Source: Massilibacteroides vaginae
GTDB lineage: Bacteria > Bacteroidota > Bacteroidia > Bacteroidales > Tannerellaceae
Direction: 5' to 3'
Assembly (NCBI RefSeq): GCF_900178525.1
Contig: NZ_FXDJ01000009.1
Coordinates: 1,138,263 to 1,202,262 of the forward strand
Length of the DNA: 64,000 nt
In this document: piece by piece, positions 26,691 through 35,631 of the stretch
How positions within the stretch are numbered: position 1 is the first letter of the stretch
Layout of the letters: every line of letters starts with the position of its first letter
Notes under the pieces: generated by a model
Told to the model about the DNA's origin: nothing
Seen by the model: the letters and a program-made list of their open reading frames with translations, nothing else
The model's database searches: none
Translations under genes and position numbers: made by a program

Positions 26691-26757
26691 CTATTTGATG
26701 GAAAAACACATTCTTTGTAGACTGAAAACTAAAATGTAACCCCAAAAATATTGTACC

Positions 26758-27792
26758 ATGAACAGGTTAGCCATTTTTCTTTTATTATTCCTTTTAGGTG
26801 GTACGGCGTTTTCTCAGGAACAGCCATTCAGAAAGCTTTTTAATTCTCCTTACCTTCAGTTAGGCGGAAACGGACAATTAATGCACAGGTATTCGGATGT
26901 AGATAAGATACATCATGATACGAAAGCAAAAAACTTGTTTCTTTCGGTAAACGGTAAATTGAACGATTCGTTCAGATATGGTTTCTTATTAGAATTTGTG
27001 AATCCGTCTGTTCAGGAATTCTGGGGCGAGTGGACTGCCGATAAAGCGTTTAACCTGAAGGTCGGACAATTTAAAAGTCCGTTCACGCTTGAAAGCCAGT
27101 ATGTGCCAGCTACTTTGGAAACTGCCTCTTACTCCAGAACAATAGCCAATCTCGTTGGATATGCCGGCGAAGATGATGTGCTGAAAGCTCAAAACAACAA
27201 GAATAACTTTGGTCGGGATGCCGGTATCATGGCTTCCGGAGAATTGATCTCTTTAGACAATCATAATTTGATTCAGTATTCAATCGGTTTATTTCAGGGA
27301 ACAGGAGTTACCACCGGCGAAACCAACAACAATAGAGACTTTGCCGGAATGTTGCTGTTTAAGCCGGTAAAACAACTTCGTATCGGTGGAGGTGCTTATT
27401 TCGGACAAGCCACGTATTACAAAGCAGGAGAAGAAGTGCTCGATGACCATGTGCGTAACAGATGGTATTTAAGCGCGGACTATAATTCCGAACGTTTTAC
27501 CGCCCGTGCAGAATGGGTAAACGGAAACGATGGAGGCATAAAGAAAGAAGGTGTTTACGCATTGGGTCTTTTCTATATTATTCCTAAAAAATTAAATGTG
27601 CTCGGCAAAATTGACTACTATAATCGAAATAAAGATGTTAATGCCGATGTTTTTGATTATACCTGTGGAATAAATTATTATTTTTATCCACAATGCAGGG
27701 TGCAATTGAATTATACCTATTCGGATTATTCCAAAGAATGGGGAGCAAAGAACTCTAACGTGGTGTTTGCACAATTACAAGTTGCCTTTTAA
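26758..27792 (+). CDS. Outer membrane porin, phosphate-selective OprO/OprP-like
   Basis: A 344-aa beta-barrel with a signal peptide ending GTAFSQ. The porin_O_P signature is visible in KNLFLSVNGKLNDSFRYGF and NLKVGQFKSPFTLESQYVPA, and the protein ends in a barrel-type aromatic residue (QLQVAF). As the first gene of the nrf operon, 14 bp before nrfH, it probably admits nitrite or another anion to the periplasm; that role is inferred from context. Confidence 0.85.
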   Translation: MNRLAIFLLLFLLGGTAFSQEQPFRKLFNSPYLQLGGNGQLMHRYSDVDKIHHDTKAKNLFLSVNGKLNDSFRYGFLLEFVNPSVQEFWGEWTADKAFNLKVGQFKSPFTLESQYVPATLETASYSRTIANLVGYAGEDDVLKAQNNKNNFGRDAGIMASGELISLDNHNLIQYSIGLFQGTGVTTGETNNNRDFAGMLLFKPVKQLRIGGGAYFGQATYYKAGEEVLDDHVRNRWYLSADYNSERFTARAEWVNGNDGGIKKEGVYALGLFYIIPKKLNVLGKIDYYNRNKDVNADVFDYTCGINYYFYPQCRVQLNYTYSDYSKEWGAKNSNVVFAQLQVAF

Positions 27793-27806
27793 AAATCTAT
27801 GAAAGC

Positions 27807-28391
27807 ATGAAAAAGCTCTTGAGCCATATACCTAATCAGTTTATACTCCCATTATTCATTGTGGGCGGCATCCTTGTCGGACTCGGAGGTTATACTATAT
27901 ATATGTCAAGGGCGCATTCTTACCTCTCAGACGATCCCTCCGCTTGTATAAACTGCCATATCATGACGCCTTATTATCAATCATGGGATCATAGTTCGCA
28001 TGCGCAATGGGCTACATGTAATGACTGTCATGTTCCGCAAGATAATGTTTTTAAAGGCTATGCTTTTAAAGCGAAAGACGGCTTGTACCACGCGGCAATC
28101 TTTACACTGAAGGCAGAACCGCAAGCTATTCGTCCGCGAGATGAAAGTTACGGGGTGATTATGAATAACTGTATTCGCTGCCACACCGAGCTTAACACCG
28201 AGTTTGTCGAGACCGGTATGATCAGTTATTGCGATGTGAAGGAAGGCAAAGGAAAGGCCTGTTGGGATTGCCATGTCAATGTTCCGCATACGAAGGTGAG
28301 TAGTCTCTCGGCTTCGCCAAACGCGATTGTTCCTTTACCGAAATCTCCGGTGCCGGAATGGCTCAAAGAAAGGATGAAAAAAAATAAGTAA
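27807..28391 (+). CDS. nrfH: Cytochrome c nitrite reductase small subunit NrfH (NapC/NirT family)
   Basis: A 194-aa membrane-anchored tetraheme cytochrome that passes electrons from menaquinol to NrfA. One N-terminal helix at about 10-33 is followed by four heme motifs: CINCH (47-51), CNDCH (71-75), CIRCH (122-126) and CWDCH (152-156). Length and heme spacing fit NrfH. It lies 22 bp before nrfA. Confidence 0.95.
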   Translation: MKKLLSHIPNQFILPLFIVGGILVGLGGYTIYMSRAHSYLSDDPSACINCHIMTPYYQSWDHSSHAQWATCNDCHVPQDNVFKGYAFKAKDGLYHAAIFTLKAEPQAIRPRDESYGVIMNNCIRCHTELNTEFVETGMISYCDVKEGKGKACWDCHVNVPHTKVSSLSASPNAIVPLPKSPVPEWLKERMKKNK

Positions 28392-28413
28392 AACAAAATA
28401 AGACCAGCAAATT

Positions 28414-29913
28414 ATGTTTAAGAAATTAGCAGAAGCAATCAAACGTAAACCCATGATAGGATGGGGGATCTTTACCGTTGTCATGATCGGTGTTTTCGTT
28501 CTTGGCTTGTTGGCCGCCTCCATTACGGAACGACGTGCTGAAATCGTTACCTTGTTTAATAATAAGAAAGTAGAGATTACCGGTATTAATCCACATAATG
28601 CAGAGTGGGGTGTTAATTATCCGCGTGAGTATAACACCTGGAAGATGACACAGAACATGGACTTCAAAAGTAAGCATTTAGGAAATATGGCTCAAGATGT
28701 TCTGGAGCAACGTCCGGAAATGGTTGTTTTGTGGGCCGGATATGCATTCTCGCGTGAGTATACCGCGCCACGCGGACACATGCATGCCATAGAAGATGTG
28801 CGTAATACGTTGCGTACCGGTTCTCCAGAGAATGGAGAAGGAGAAATGCAACCCGGAACTTGCTGGACATGCAAAAGCCCCGACGTTCCTCGTTTAATGC
28901 ATGAAATAGGAATTGAAAATTATTATAAGGCAAAATGGAGTGCTCTCGGAGCGGAGGTTATGAATCCGATAGGATGTGCCGACTGTCATGATCCGGTAAC
29001 AATGAATCTGACGATAACACGTCCCGCGCTGGTTGAAGCGTTTGAACGACAGGGAAAAAATATCTCGGAGGCAACACCACAGGAAATGCGTTCGCTGGTT
29101 TGCGCACAGTGCCATGTGGAATACTTCTTTCAGGGAGATGGCAAATACCTGACGTTCCCTTGGGATGCCGGAATGACTGTGGAGGATATGGAAAAGTATT
29201 TCGACACTGCTGAATACACCGACTGGACGCATGCGATAAGTAAGGCGCCTATGTTGAAAGCTCAACACCCGGACTATGAAATATTTCAATTAGGACCTCA
29301 TGCACAGCGTGGTCTTTCCTGCGCTGATTGCCATATGCCTTATATGGCTGAGGGTGGAATTAAGTATTCCAATCATCAGGTAATGAGTCCGCTTAAGAAT
29401 GTATCAAATACGTGTCAGACTTGTCATCGTGACAGCGAAGAAAACCTACGTAATTATGTGTACGAGTATCAGGATAAAGCATTAGAAATAAGAAACAGAA
29501 TCGAGCAAGAGCTAAGTAAAGCACACATCATGGCTAAAGCGGCCTGGGATAACGGAGCTTCAGAAACCGATATGGCTGCATCTTTACAATTGCTTCGTCA
29601 GGCGCAGTGGCGTTGGGATTTTGCCGTGGCTTCTCATGGAGCATCTTTCCATGCACCTGTAGAAACACAACGAATTCTTGCACACGGATTGGATAGAAGC
29701 CTACAAGCTCAGTTAGAGTTGCAAAGAGTTCTCTTCAAACATGGTGTTACAGATATAAACATGCCCGATATTTCAACGAAAGACAAAGCACAGGCATATA
29801 TTGGTCTGGATATGAAAACGCTAAAAGAAAAGAAAGAAAACTGGATAAAAACAGTTGTTCCGAAATGGGTAGAGAAAGCGAAGGGTGAAGGTAAACTAAG
29901 AGCCGCGCTTTAA
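28414..29913 (+). CDS. nrfA: Ammonia-forming cytochrome c nitrite reductase NrfA
   Basis: A 499-aa periplasmic pentaheme enzyme reducing nitrite to ammonium with six electrons. Heme motifs are CWTCK (150-154, the Lys-coordinated catalytic heme), CADCH (188-192), CAQCH (230-234), CADCH (303-307) and CQTCH (334-338). The N-terminus is a single uncleaved-looking hydrophobic helix (about 14-36), so the protein may stay membrane-anchored. HGASFHAP in the C-terminal helices provides a distal His ligand. It pairs with nrfH upstream and the cytochrome-maturation genes downstream. Confidence 0.97.
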   Translation: MFKKLAEAIKRKPMIGWGIFTVVMIGVFVLGLLAASITERRAEIVTLFNNKKVEITGINPHNAEWGVNYPREYNTWKMTQNMDFKSKHLGNMAQDVLEQRPEMVVLWAGYAFSREYTAPRGHMHAIEDVRNTLRTGSPENGEGEMQPGTCWTCKSPDVPRLMHEIGIENYYKAKWSALGAEVMNPIGCADCHDPVTMNLTITRPALVEAFERQGKNISEATPQEMRSLVCAQCHVEYFFQGDGKYLTFPWDAGMTVEDMEKYFDTAEYTDWTHAISKAPMLKAQHPDYEIFQLGPHAQRGLSCADCHMPYMAEGGIKYSNHQVMSPLKNVSNTCQTCHRDSEENLRNYVYEYQDKALEIRNRIEQELSKAHIMAKAAWDNGASETDMAASLQLLRQAQWRWDFAVASHGASFHAPVETQRILAHGLDRSLQAQLELQRVLFKHGVTDINMPDISTKDKAQAYIGLDMKTLKEKKENWIKTVVPKWVEKAKGEGKLRAAL

Positions 29914-29925
29914 TATCCGGATAAA

Positions 29926-31179
29926 ATGAAGAATGATAAAAGAATGATGTGGCAATTCCCCTGGCAGTATAAAGAAAGTTTAGCCTTTGTCGGGGGAATT
30001 GCTATTATAGGGTTTGCACTTCAGTTATTGACCGGGCCATTTGATTTTTTCTTTTTACAATATCCCGTAAATCTTATTGTAGGTTTTGTTTTACTTCTTT
30101 TTCTCGGCGTGTTTTCCCTTGCCCGGAAAACGGCTTTTTACCAATGGTTTTCGGGTGTTCCGTTTGCTGTTAGCTGTATAGGGGCTTTGCTGCTCTTTAC
30201 GCTGATCATGGGACTTACTCCGCAGTTTGCCCGGCTTGATCCGCATGATACGGGGATAATTACTCGTCTTGGCTTTAAGCAAATGACTACTTCTTGGGCC
30301 TTTGTCTTGCTCTATCTTACAACTCTTCTTGCATTGGGAGCACTGATTGTTCGCCGTATGCTTGTGTTTCGTAAACAAGATTATGCCTTTTACCTGAATC
30401 ATATCGGTTTATGGGTGTTGCTCTTTGCTTCGGGACTGGGTGCTGCTGATACAAGGCGTTATGTAATGCATGTTCGTGAAGGCGAAACGGAGTGGCGCGT
30501 ATACAGCGAAACGGATGAAGTGCTGGAACTTCCGGTTGCTGTTCAGCTGAATGACTTTGATATGGAAGAATATCCGCCAAAACTTACGGTTATAGATCGC
30601 GAAAGCGGAGAACCTCAGCCGTTGGGAGAGCCGGAGTTCTTTTCTATTGACGATAAGAGACCCGAAGGTAAGCTGGTGGACTGGGATATTCAATTAGAAG
30701 AGTATATTCATCAGGCTATTCGTAATAGCGACAGCACTTACCATGAAGTACCCATGCCGGGATCAACCCCTGCCGCACGCATAACCGCTACGAACAGAAT
30801 TACCGGATCAACTTATTCCGGATGGGTGTGTGGTGGAAATCTGGCACAGTTATATATGACGTTACCGTTGGATGAACAGTACTGTGTAGTAATGACAAAG
30901 CCTGAACCCAAACGATTTATATCCGACATCGAAGTTTATACAGAAGAGGGCGGAACCTATCATACACTGCTGGAAGTCAATAAACCGCTTCGGGTGGGGC
31001 ATTGGACAATCTACCAATATGGTTATGACAATGATGCCGGAAAGATGTCGACCTACAGTAGTTTGGAGTTGGTTTATGATCCTTGGATTTATCCGGCCTA
31101 CGCGGGAATAATCCTGTTGGCTGCCGGATCTGTTTGTTTACTTTGGTCGGGAAATAAAAAGAGGAGGAAAGAAGTATGA
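29926..31179 (+). CDS. Cytochrome c biogenesis protein ResB/Ccs1-like
   Basis: A 417-aa membrane protein of system II cytochrome c maturation. Four hydrophobic segments occur (about 17-35, 44-62, 75-95 and 120-140), followed by a large periplasmic domain (about 180-385) and a last helix near 390-408. The segment GHWTIYQYGYDNDAG is typical of ResB (normally G-W-x-I-Y-Q). It delivers heme or keeps apocytochrome cysteines reduced together with CcsA, whose gene overlaps its end by 4 bp (ATGA). It serves the adjacent NrfH and NrfA. Confidence 0.88.
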   Translation: MKNDKRMMWQFPWQYKESLAFVGGIAIIGFALQLLTGPFDFFFLQYPVNLIVGFVLLLFLGVFSLARKTAFYQWFSGVPFAVSCIGALLLFTLIMGLTPQFARLDPHDTGIITRLGFKQMTTSWAFVLLYLTTLLALGALIVRRMLVFRKQDYAFYLNHIGLWVLLFASGLGAADTRRYVMHVREGETEWRVYSETDEVLELPVAVQLNDFDMEEYPPKLTVIDRESGEPQPLGEPEFFSIDDKRPEGKLVDWDIQLEEYIHQAIRNSDSTYHEVPMPGSTPAARITATNRITGSTYSGWVCGGNLAQLYMTLPLDEQYCVVMTKPEPKRFISDIEVYTEEGGTYHTLLEVNKPLRVGHWTIYQYGYDNDAGKMSTYSSLELVYDPWIYPAYAGIILLAAGSVCLLWSGNKKRRKEV

Positions 31180-31961
31180 CCTGGGATGAGTTTTTATGGT
31201 TTGCTTTGCCCGCTATGGGCTGTTGGCTTGGCGCAGGTAGTTTGATTTATAATGGTAGAAGACGAAAATTCGCCGGGCTTCTGATGATTGTAGGCATACT
31301 GATTTTTGCTGCTTTTATTGTAGGTTTATGGATCGGACAGGAACGTCCTCCGCTGCGTACCATAGGCGAAACCCGGCTGTGGTATTCCTTTTTCTTAGCC
31401 ACTATTGGCTATATTACTTATAAACATTGGAAATATGCCTGGCTACTGTCTTTCTCGGTAGTCGTTGCCTGTGTTTTTGTTTGTGTGAATATTTTTAAGC
31501 CCGAGATACATTCCACCAATCTGATGCCTGCATTGCAGAGCTATTGGTTTGTTCCTCATGTTACTGTTTATATACTTTCCTACGCGATGCTTGGAGCGGC
31601 AACAATAGCCTCTTTCATTTTATTGAAAAATCAGTCGAACGGTGTGCATGACGATAACCTCTACCGTTTAACCGACAATGTTGTGTATATAGGCTTTGGT
31701 TTTCTTGTGCTGGGAATGCTGATGGGAGCTGTTTGGGCAAAAGAAGCCTGGGGGCATTACTGGTCTTGGGATCCCAAAGAAACCTGGGCATTTGTTACTT
31801 CGGCTGCCTATTTGGTTTATATCCACATGCGCTTGCAGCCGTCTCATGCTAAGTTTACATTATGGATGCTTCCTTTCGCTTTTTTGCTGTTAATGATCAC
31901 TTGGATTGGTGTAAATTACCTGCCTTCTGCCGCAAATAGCATTCACGTTTATTCGAACTAA
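31176..31961 (+). CDS. ccsA: Cytochrome c biogenesis protein CcsA/ResC (heme lyase component)
   Basis: A 261-aa polytopic membrane protein with the tryptophan-rich WWD heme-handling motif WGHYWSWDPKETWAF near residues 194-210. Flanking His residues (FVPHVTVYILSY and the C-terminal helices) would be heme ligands. With the ResB-like protein it forms the system II cytochrome c synthase that attaches heme to CxxCH motifs outside the inner membrane. The start codon overlaps the resB-like stop. Confidence 0.93.
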   Translation: MTWDEFLWFALPAMGCWLGAGSLIYNGRRRKFAGLLMIVGILIFAAFIVGLWIGQERPPLRTIGETRLWYSFFLATIGYITYKHWKYAWLLSFSVVVACVFVCVNIFKPEIHSTNLMPALQSYWFVPHVTVYILSYAMLGAATIASFILLKNQSNGVHDDNLYRLTDNVVYIGFGFLVLGMLMGAVWAKEAWGHYWSWDPKETWAFVTSAAYLVYIHMRLQPSHAKFTLWMLPFAFLLLMITWIGVNYLPSAANSIHVYSN

Positions 31962-31970
31962 AGTATTTAA

Positions 31971-32002
31971 TTTCATTATTCTAAGGAATCATTATATATT
32001 TG
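31971..32002 (+). promoter_or_regulatory. Candidate promoter of the Crp/Fnr-type regulator
   Basis: TTTC at 31971-31974 and TATATTTG at 31995-32002, spaced 20 bp, match the Bacteroidetes promoter pattern. The start near 32007 leaves about 20 nt before the ATG at 32028. Confidence 0.55.
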
Positions 32003-32027
32003 CTTTTATAATATCAGAAGAAAGCAG

Positions 32028-32717
32028 ATGGATAGTCAATATTTCCTTACCGAGCGACAGATTAATATGATTCATAAAATTCCGTTATTTAGCGGAATGA
32101 CGGATGAATTTAAAGAAAACTTATTAGATAAGCTGGATTATTCTGTATACACGTTAAAAAAGGGAGATACCGTTATCCGGCAGGATACGGTCTGCAATCA
32201 CATGTATATTTTGTTGGAAGGCAATCTGGTGGTCAACATTGTAGATGTTTCCGGAAACAACGTAAAAGTAGAGAATATCGTTGCGCCACGCGCGTTTGCT
32301 ACTCCGCATCTCTTTAGTGGGAATAATATTTTTCCGGCAACATTCACTGCTGTCGAAGACGGGCTATTGCTCAAGGCCGGCAGAGATTCCGTGTTTGATC
32401 TGATCAGTTCGGAACCGGGGTTGTTGAAGAACTTTCTCCGTATCAGCGGCAATTGTACAGCCTGCACCGTAAGTAGGCTTCGTATTCTATCCTATAAAAG
32501 CATTCGCAGCCGTTTTATTTATTATCTGTTTGACCACAAGCGAGACAATAACCGCGCCGTTATGGATCACAATCAAACCCAATTGGCGGAATATATGAGC
32601 GTTACGCGTCCTGCCTTAGCCAATGAACTGAAGAAAATGACGGACGAAGGATTGATAAAAATCGATGGTAAGCAAGTAGAGTTGTTAGCGCCTGTTCTTT
32701 TGTTGAAATATATTTAA
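32028..32717 (+). CDS. Crp/Fnr-family transcriptional regulator
   Basis: A 229-aa regulator with an N-terminal cyclic-nucleotide-binding-type beta roll (KIPLFSGMTDEFKENLLDKL, then TVIRQDTVCNHMYILLEGNL), a dimerisation helix and a C-terminal winged helix (NQTQLAEYMSVTRPALANEL) near 180-200. The N-terminal four-cysteine cluster of oxygen-sensing Fnr is absent; only C62-like and GNCTACTV cysteines near 142-146 are present. It resembles the heme- or NO-responsive branches that control hcp or nrf genes, by context only. The perfect palindrome at 26671 is its probable site. Confidence 0.88.
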   Translation: MDSQYFLTERQINMIHKIPLFSGMTDEFKENLLDKLDYSVYTLKKGDTVIRQDTVCNHMYILLEGNLVVNIVDVSGNNVKVENIVAPRAFATPHLFSGNNIFPATFTAVEDGLLLKAGRDSVFDLISSEPGLLKNFLRISGNCTACTVSRLRILSYKSIRSRFIYYLFDHKRDNNRAVMDHNQTQLAEYMSVTRPALANELKKMTDEGLIKIDGKQVELLAPVLLLKYI

Positions 32718-32723
32718 TCTTCC

Positions 32724-35375
32724 TTACAGCGCGAACCAATAGTTGATTTTCATAACCAACGTGTTGCTGGCTGAAAGCCCGAACAACCGGTCTAAGTTAT
32801 TATTCCAACCCGAACGATACCGGTCGTCACGATTGGTACGGCTGTTTTCCCATACGAAATAGAGGGTTGAGCCGGGTAGATACTCCCATCTGACAACCAG
32901 GTTAGAGCGGAATTCATTAAAACTAAAGTCCGGATTCCTGAAGCTGAACTTTCCCTTCTCGCCATCAACAAGGTAGTTGTTTTCGGAATAGTTGATCTCC
33001 TTTTCTCCGACAACGCTAAAGCGATTGTCGTAGTTGCGCGACTTGGTGTCTGCCGCCATTTTGAACTGGTCGTATTTTGCGATGGACGTAAACGGAGAAC
33101 CATAGTATTGAATTGATAAATCCGGCGTGATATTTACCTGTGCCTTCAATGTTACGCCATAGGTGCGTTGCTTCATGTGTGCTATGATGTAGCGGGTATC
33201 GCTGCTTCCTTCGGGTTGAACGCCGGCTACGTATTGCAGGTTGTCTTTGTTCCAAGCATAATCAAACTGTCCGGTCAGGTGAACATGATTGCCGAGGCGG
33301 AATATAAGACTTGGCTTTATCAGATTATAGGCCGACTTTTCACTTGGGAAGTGCTTCCCGTCGTATTGAAATTTCAAAACCACCTTTTTAGCCTGATCTG
33401 TATTAAAGAGTACACTTGTTGTGAAATTCGCGCCATAACGCATATCCGGTCCTCCCCTCAAAATGCGGCTGTCGATTGTATTCCAGCTAAACGTTTCTTT
33501 GATATCGACGTTGAAACGGCGTTTTGTAGTAAGGCTTCTCCACCTGAATGCGATGTCGTTATTTATAAGATCACCCCCGTAGTTCCAGGTGTTTTTCTGT
33601 GTCAGGTTTAGTGCCAGATAGCGGAATGGCCCTAATATATCGGTTCTCCTAAAGGCGATCTCCGATTCATTGTAAAGGAAATCGGCTTGCTTCATGTAAC
33701 CTACGTCGTTCAGGTCAAATCCCGGAGATGACCAGCTGAATGTCTGCGCGTAATTCCATTGCGCGTTACCTCTTTTACCGGCTTTTACGTATCCTCCGGT
33801 TCCTTGTAGTGACTTCTTTTCGGGGTTGAGGTCCAGATAAGAAGTGCCCGATTCTCTGTGATAATAATGCGCGGCATTTGTTTTTGTTTTCAGAATAGCC
33901 TTTTCCGAACCATGCAATGAGCTGAACATACCCTTTGTTTCGACATAATATAACCGATTCGCAAAATATTGCGTAAAGTCTATCCCTGCCGTATAGGCAT
34001 TATTTATCATTTCACTTTTTAAATGGTCGCGATCAAGATTACGATTTACGGAGGTGATCATTCCACCTAAAAGGGTATTGCCGTCCCAGTTTTTTTGTAC
34101 ACGGGCAACCGTGTAATTGGTTAGCGGCTCGGTTACTTCTTTGCTGTATTCGCCGTTACGCATCACTTTGGCGGAGGTCTGTGCCGTAATGCTTTCCATA
34201 AGTCCGATAGTCAGTCCTTTCTTGTTTGTTCCGGTCAGCTTCAACGCGCCGATAATCGGCACATTGGCCAGTGTTTCGGAATAGCTGTCGATATTGTTTA
34301 TCTCTTTCGGGCGATAAGACGACATGGCCCCTATACGGCGACTGTAAAACATCATATCCGCTTCGTTGGCAAATTCCAGAATATGTTTGCCCTCGAGGAA
34401 GAATGGGCGTTTTTCGTCATAAAAAGTTTCATAAGCAGACAGATTCATAACCGATGGATCCAATTCTATCTGTCCATAGTCGGGATTGATGGTTAGGTCC
34501 ATTGTGTAATCATTCAGGGCGAGCTTAGCGTCCAGTCCGACGCCGCCTTTCCATTCGTCTCCTTTCTGAAACGGACTGCCTGCTATCCGCGGTTCGTTCC
34601 GGTATTTTCCCATGGTGTATGGCAGAAATTCTATTCCCTTGGGCTTAGGCAGGTTTTTCATGCCGTGCATTTCTCCGAACGAAAAAACATGTCCGTTGTT
34701 TTTGAGCGGAATAAGACTCCAGTTTTGCACCTCGTTGTTTCGTCTGATGATACGACGCACATGCAGCCCCCATACGTCATTTTCTGATTTGGTGTTGTAA
34801 CGAAGCTGACTGAAAGGAATGCGTAATTCGGCTGTCCAGCACGAGTCTTCTTTGTTTATGTGAGTTTTACCTTCCCATATCGCGTTCCAACTCAGGTTAA
34901 CCGACAACTTATCGGTCACCACCAGGTCGGTTTTGTTGCCGCCAAGATTTAGATTAAACTCCGGGGCAGCCCTGAAATCATGATAGGTGTCAAAGGCGAT
35001 GCTAACCAGATCTCCGTTGCTGTTATCATCCCTGTTCCCGATAAAAGCGTTCATTTTGTCCGGATGGTCGTCTTTGCAATACACCCCGATATACAGGTTT
35101 TTATTGTCGTAAAATAATTTGATTCGCGTGGGCGAAGGTGTTTTTGCCCGTTCGTAAGGTGTTACCTGCGAAAATTCGGCAGACCATTCGCCCCGTTCTT
35201 TCCAAAGAGCTTCGTCCAATTTCCCATCGATAGAAGGATGCTCGCCCTCGTCTATACGTGTTATATTGTACTTCCGTTTGTAGGCGTCTTCGAAAGAAAC
35301 CACGGCTTCCCTATGCTCTTGGGCATAACACAGCGAGACGATAAATGAGAATAAAAGGACAATCGGCTTTTTCAT
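32724..35375 (-). CDS. DUF5916 outer-membrane protein with CBM9-like N-terminal domain
   Basis: An 883-aa protein with a signal peptide ending SLCYAQ. Residues about 40-220 form a CBM9-like carbohydrate-binding-type domain (SIDGKLDEALWKE, TRIKLFYDNKNLYIGVYCKD). The rest (about 230-883) is a DUF5916 barrel-like region rich in alternating hydrophobic strands, ending in an aromatic residue. The family is widespread in Bacteroidetes and has no firm function; older annotation calls it a membrane-associated hydrolase. It is convergent with the regulator, with a 6-bp gap. Confidence 0.85.
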   Translation of the reverse strand: MKKPIVLLFSFIVSLCYAQEHREAVVSFEDAYKRKYNITRIDEGEHPSIDGKLDEALWKERGEWSAEFSQVTPYERAKTPSPTRIKLFYDNKNLYIGVYCKDDHPDKMNAFIGNRDDNSNGDLVSIAFDTYHDFRAAPEFNLNLGGNKTDLVVTDKLSVNLSWNAIWEGKTHINKEDSCWTAELRIPFSQLRYNTKSENDVWGLHVRRIIRRNNEVQNWSLIPLKNNGHVFSFGEMHGMKNLPKPKGIEFLPYTMGKYRNEPRIAGSPFQKGDEWKGGVGLDAKLALNDYTMDLTINPDYGQIELDPSVMNLSAYETFYDEKRPFFLEGKHILEFANEADMMFYSRRIGAMSSYRPKEINNIDSYSETLANVPIIGALKLTGTNKKGLTIGLMESITAQTSAKVMRNGEYSKEVTEPLTNYTVARVQKNWDGNTLLGGMITSVNRNLDRDHLKSEMINNAYTAGIDFTQYFANRLYYVETKGMFSSLHGSEKAILKTKTNAAHYYHRESGTSYLDLNPEKKSLQGTGGYVKAGKRGNAQWNYAQTFSWSSPGFDLNDVGYMKQADFLYNESEIAFRRTDILGPFRYLALNLTQKNTWNYGGDLINNDIAFRWRSLTTKRRFNVDIKETFSWNTIDSRILRGGPDMRYGANFTTSVLFNTDQAKKVVLKFQYDGKHFPSEKSAYNLIKPSLIFRLGNHVHLTGQFDYAWNKDNLQYVAGVQPEGSSDTRYIIAHMKQRTYGVTLKAQVNITPDLSIQYYGSPFTSIAKYDQFKMAADTKSRNYDNRFSVVGEKEINYSENNYLVDGEKGKFSFRNPDFSFNEFRSNLVVRWEYLPGSTLYFVWENSRTNRDDRYRSGWNNNLDRLFGLSASNTLVMKINYWFAL

Positions 35376-35402
35376 TAACTATTGATTTTAAGGCTGAACC
35401 TG

Positions 35403-35410
35403 CAAACTTA
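35403..35410 (-). promoter_or_regulatory. Candidate -7 element of the DUF5916 gene
   Basis: The minus strand reads TAAGTTTG (TAnnTTTG), 27 bp upstream of the start codon at 35375. The -33 element is not clear. Confidence 0.45.
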
Positions 35411-35500
35411 ATGATAATCTCTAAATATTCAGCCTGAAAATTGCTTATATCGTTTTTAAGAACAGATAGTATATATGTTTGCGCATATAGTTTATTTTCC

Positions 35501-35582
35501 TTTTTCTATATATATAGAAAAACTTTACCACAGATGTAGAAAAGTTTTTCCACAGATATGGAAAAAGGAAAATATCCTTTAT
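35501..35582. repeat. Dispersed intergenic element, copy C (degenerate), with a 22-bp palindrome
   Basis: A perfect 22-bp palindrome occupies 35501-35522 (half site TTTTTCTATAT). Next to it, on the minus strand, one ATAAAGGATATTTTCC unit (start 35582) is followed by about 22-bp repeats of the type CTGTGG-A/T-AAA. The layout, unit then core, mimics the better-preserved copies. A relaxed DnaA-box-like TTTTCCACA occurs at 35546-35554, probably by chance. Confidence 0.5.
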
Positions 35583-35631
35583 TTCCGAAACACTAACCTA
35601 TGTGTGTTGAATTAAATAGAAATTGTTGCCG

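Noticed and set aside
33168-33611. 147-codon plus-strand open frame
   Set aside because: It is antisense to the well-supported DUF5916 gene and shows no domain or signal.
35546-35554. DnaA-box-like TTTTCCACA, possible replication-related site
   Set aside because: A single relaxed match within repeated AT-rich DNA, with no cluster of boxes and no dnaA or oriC-type neighbours.
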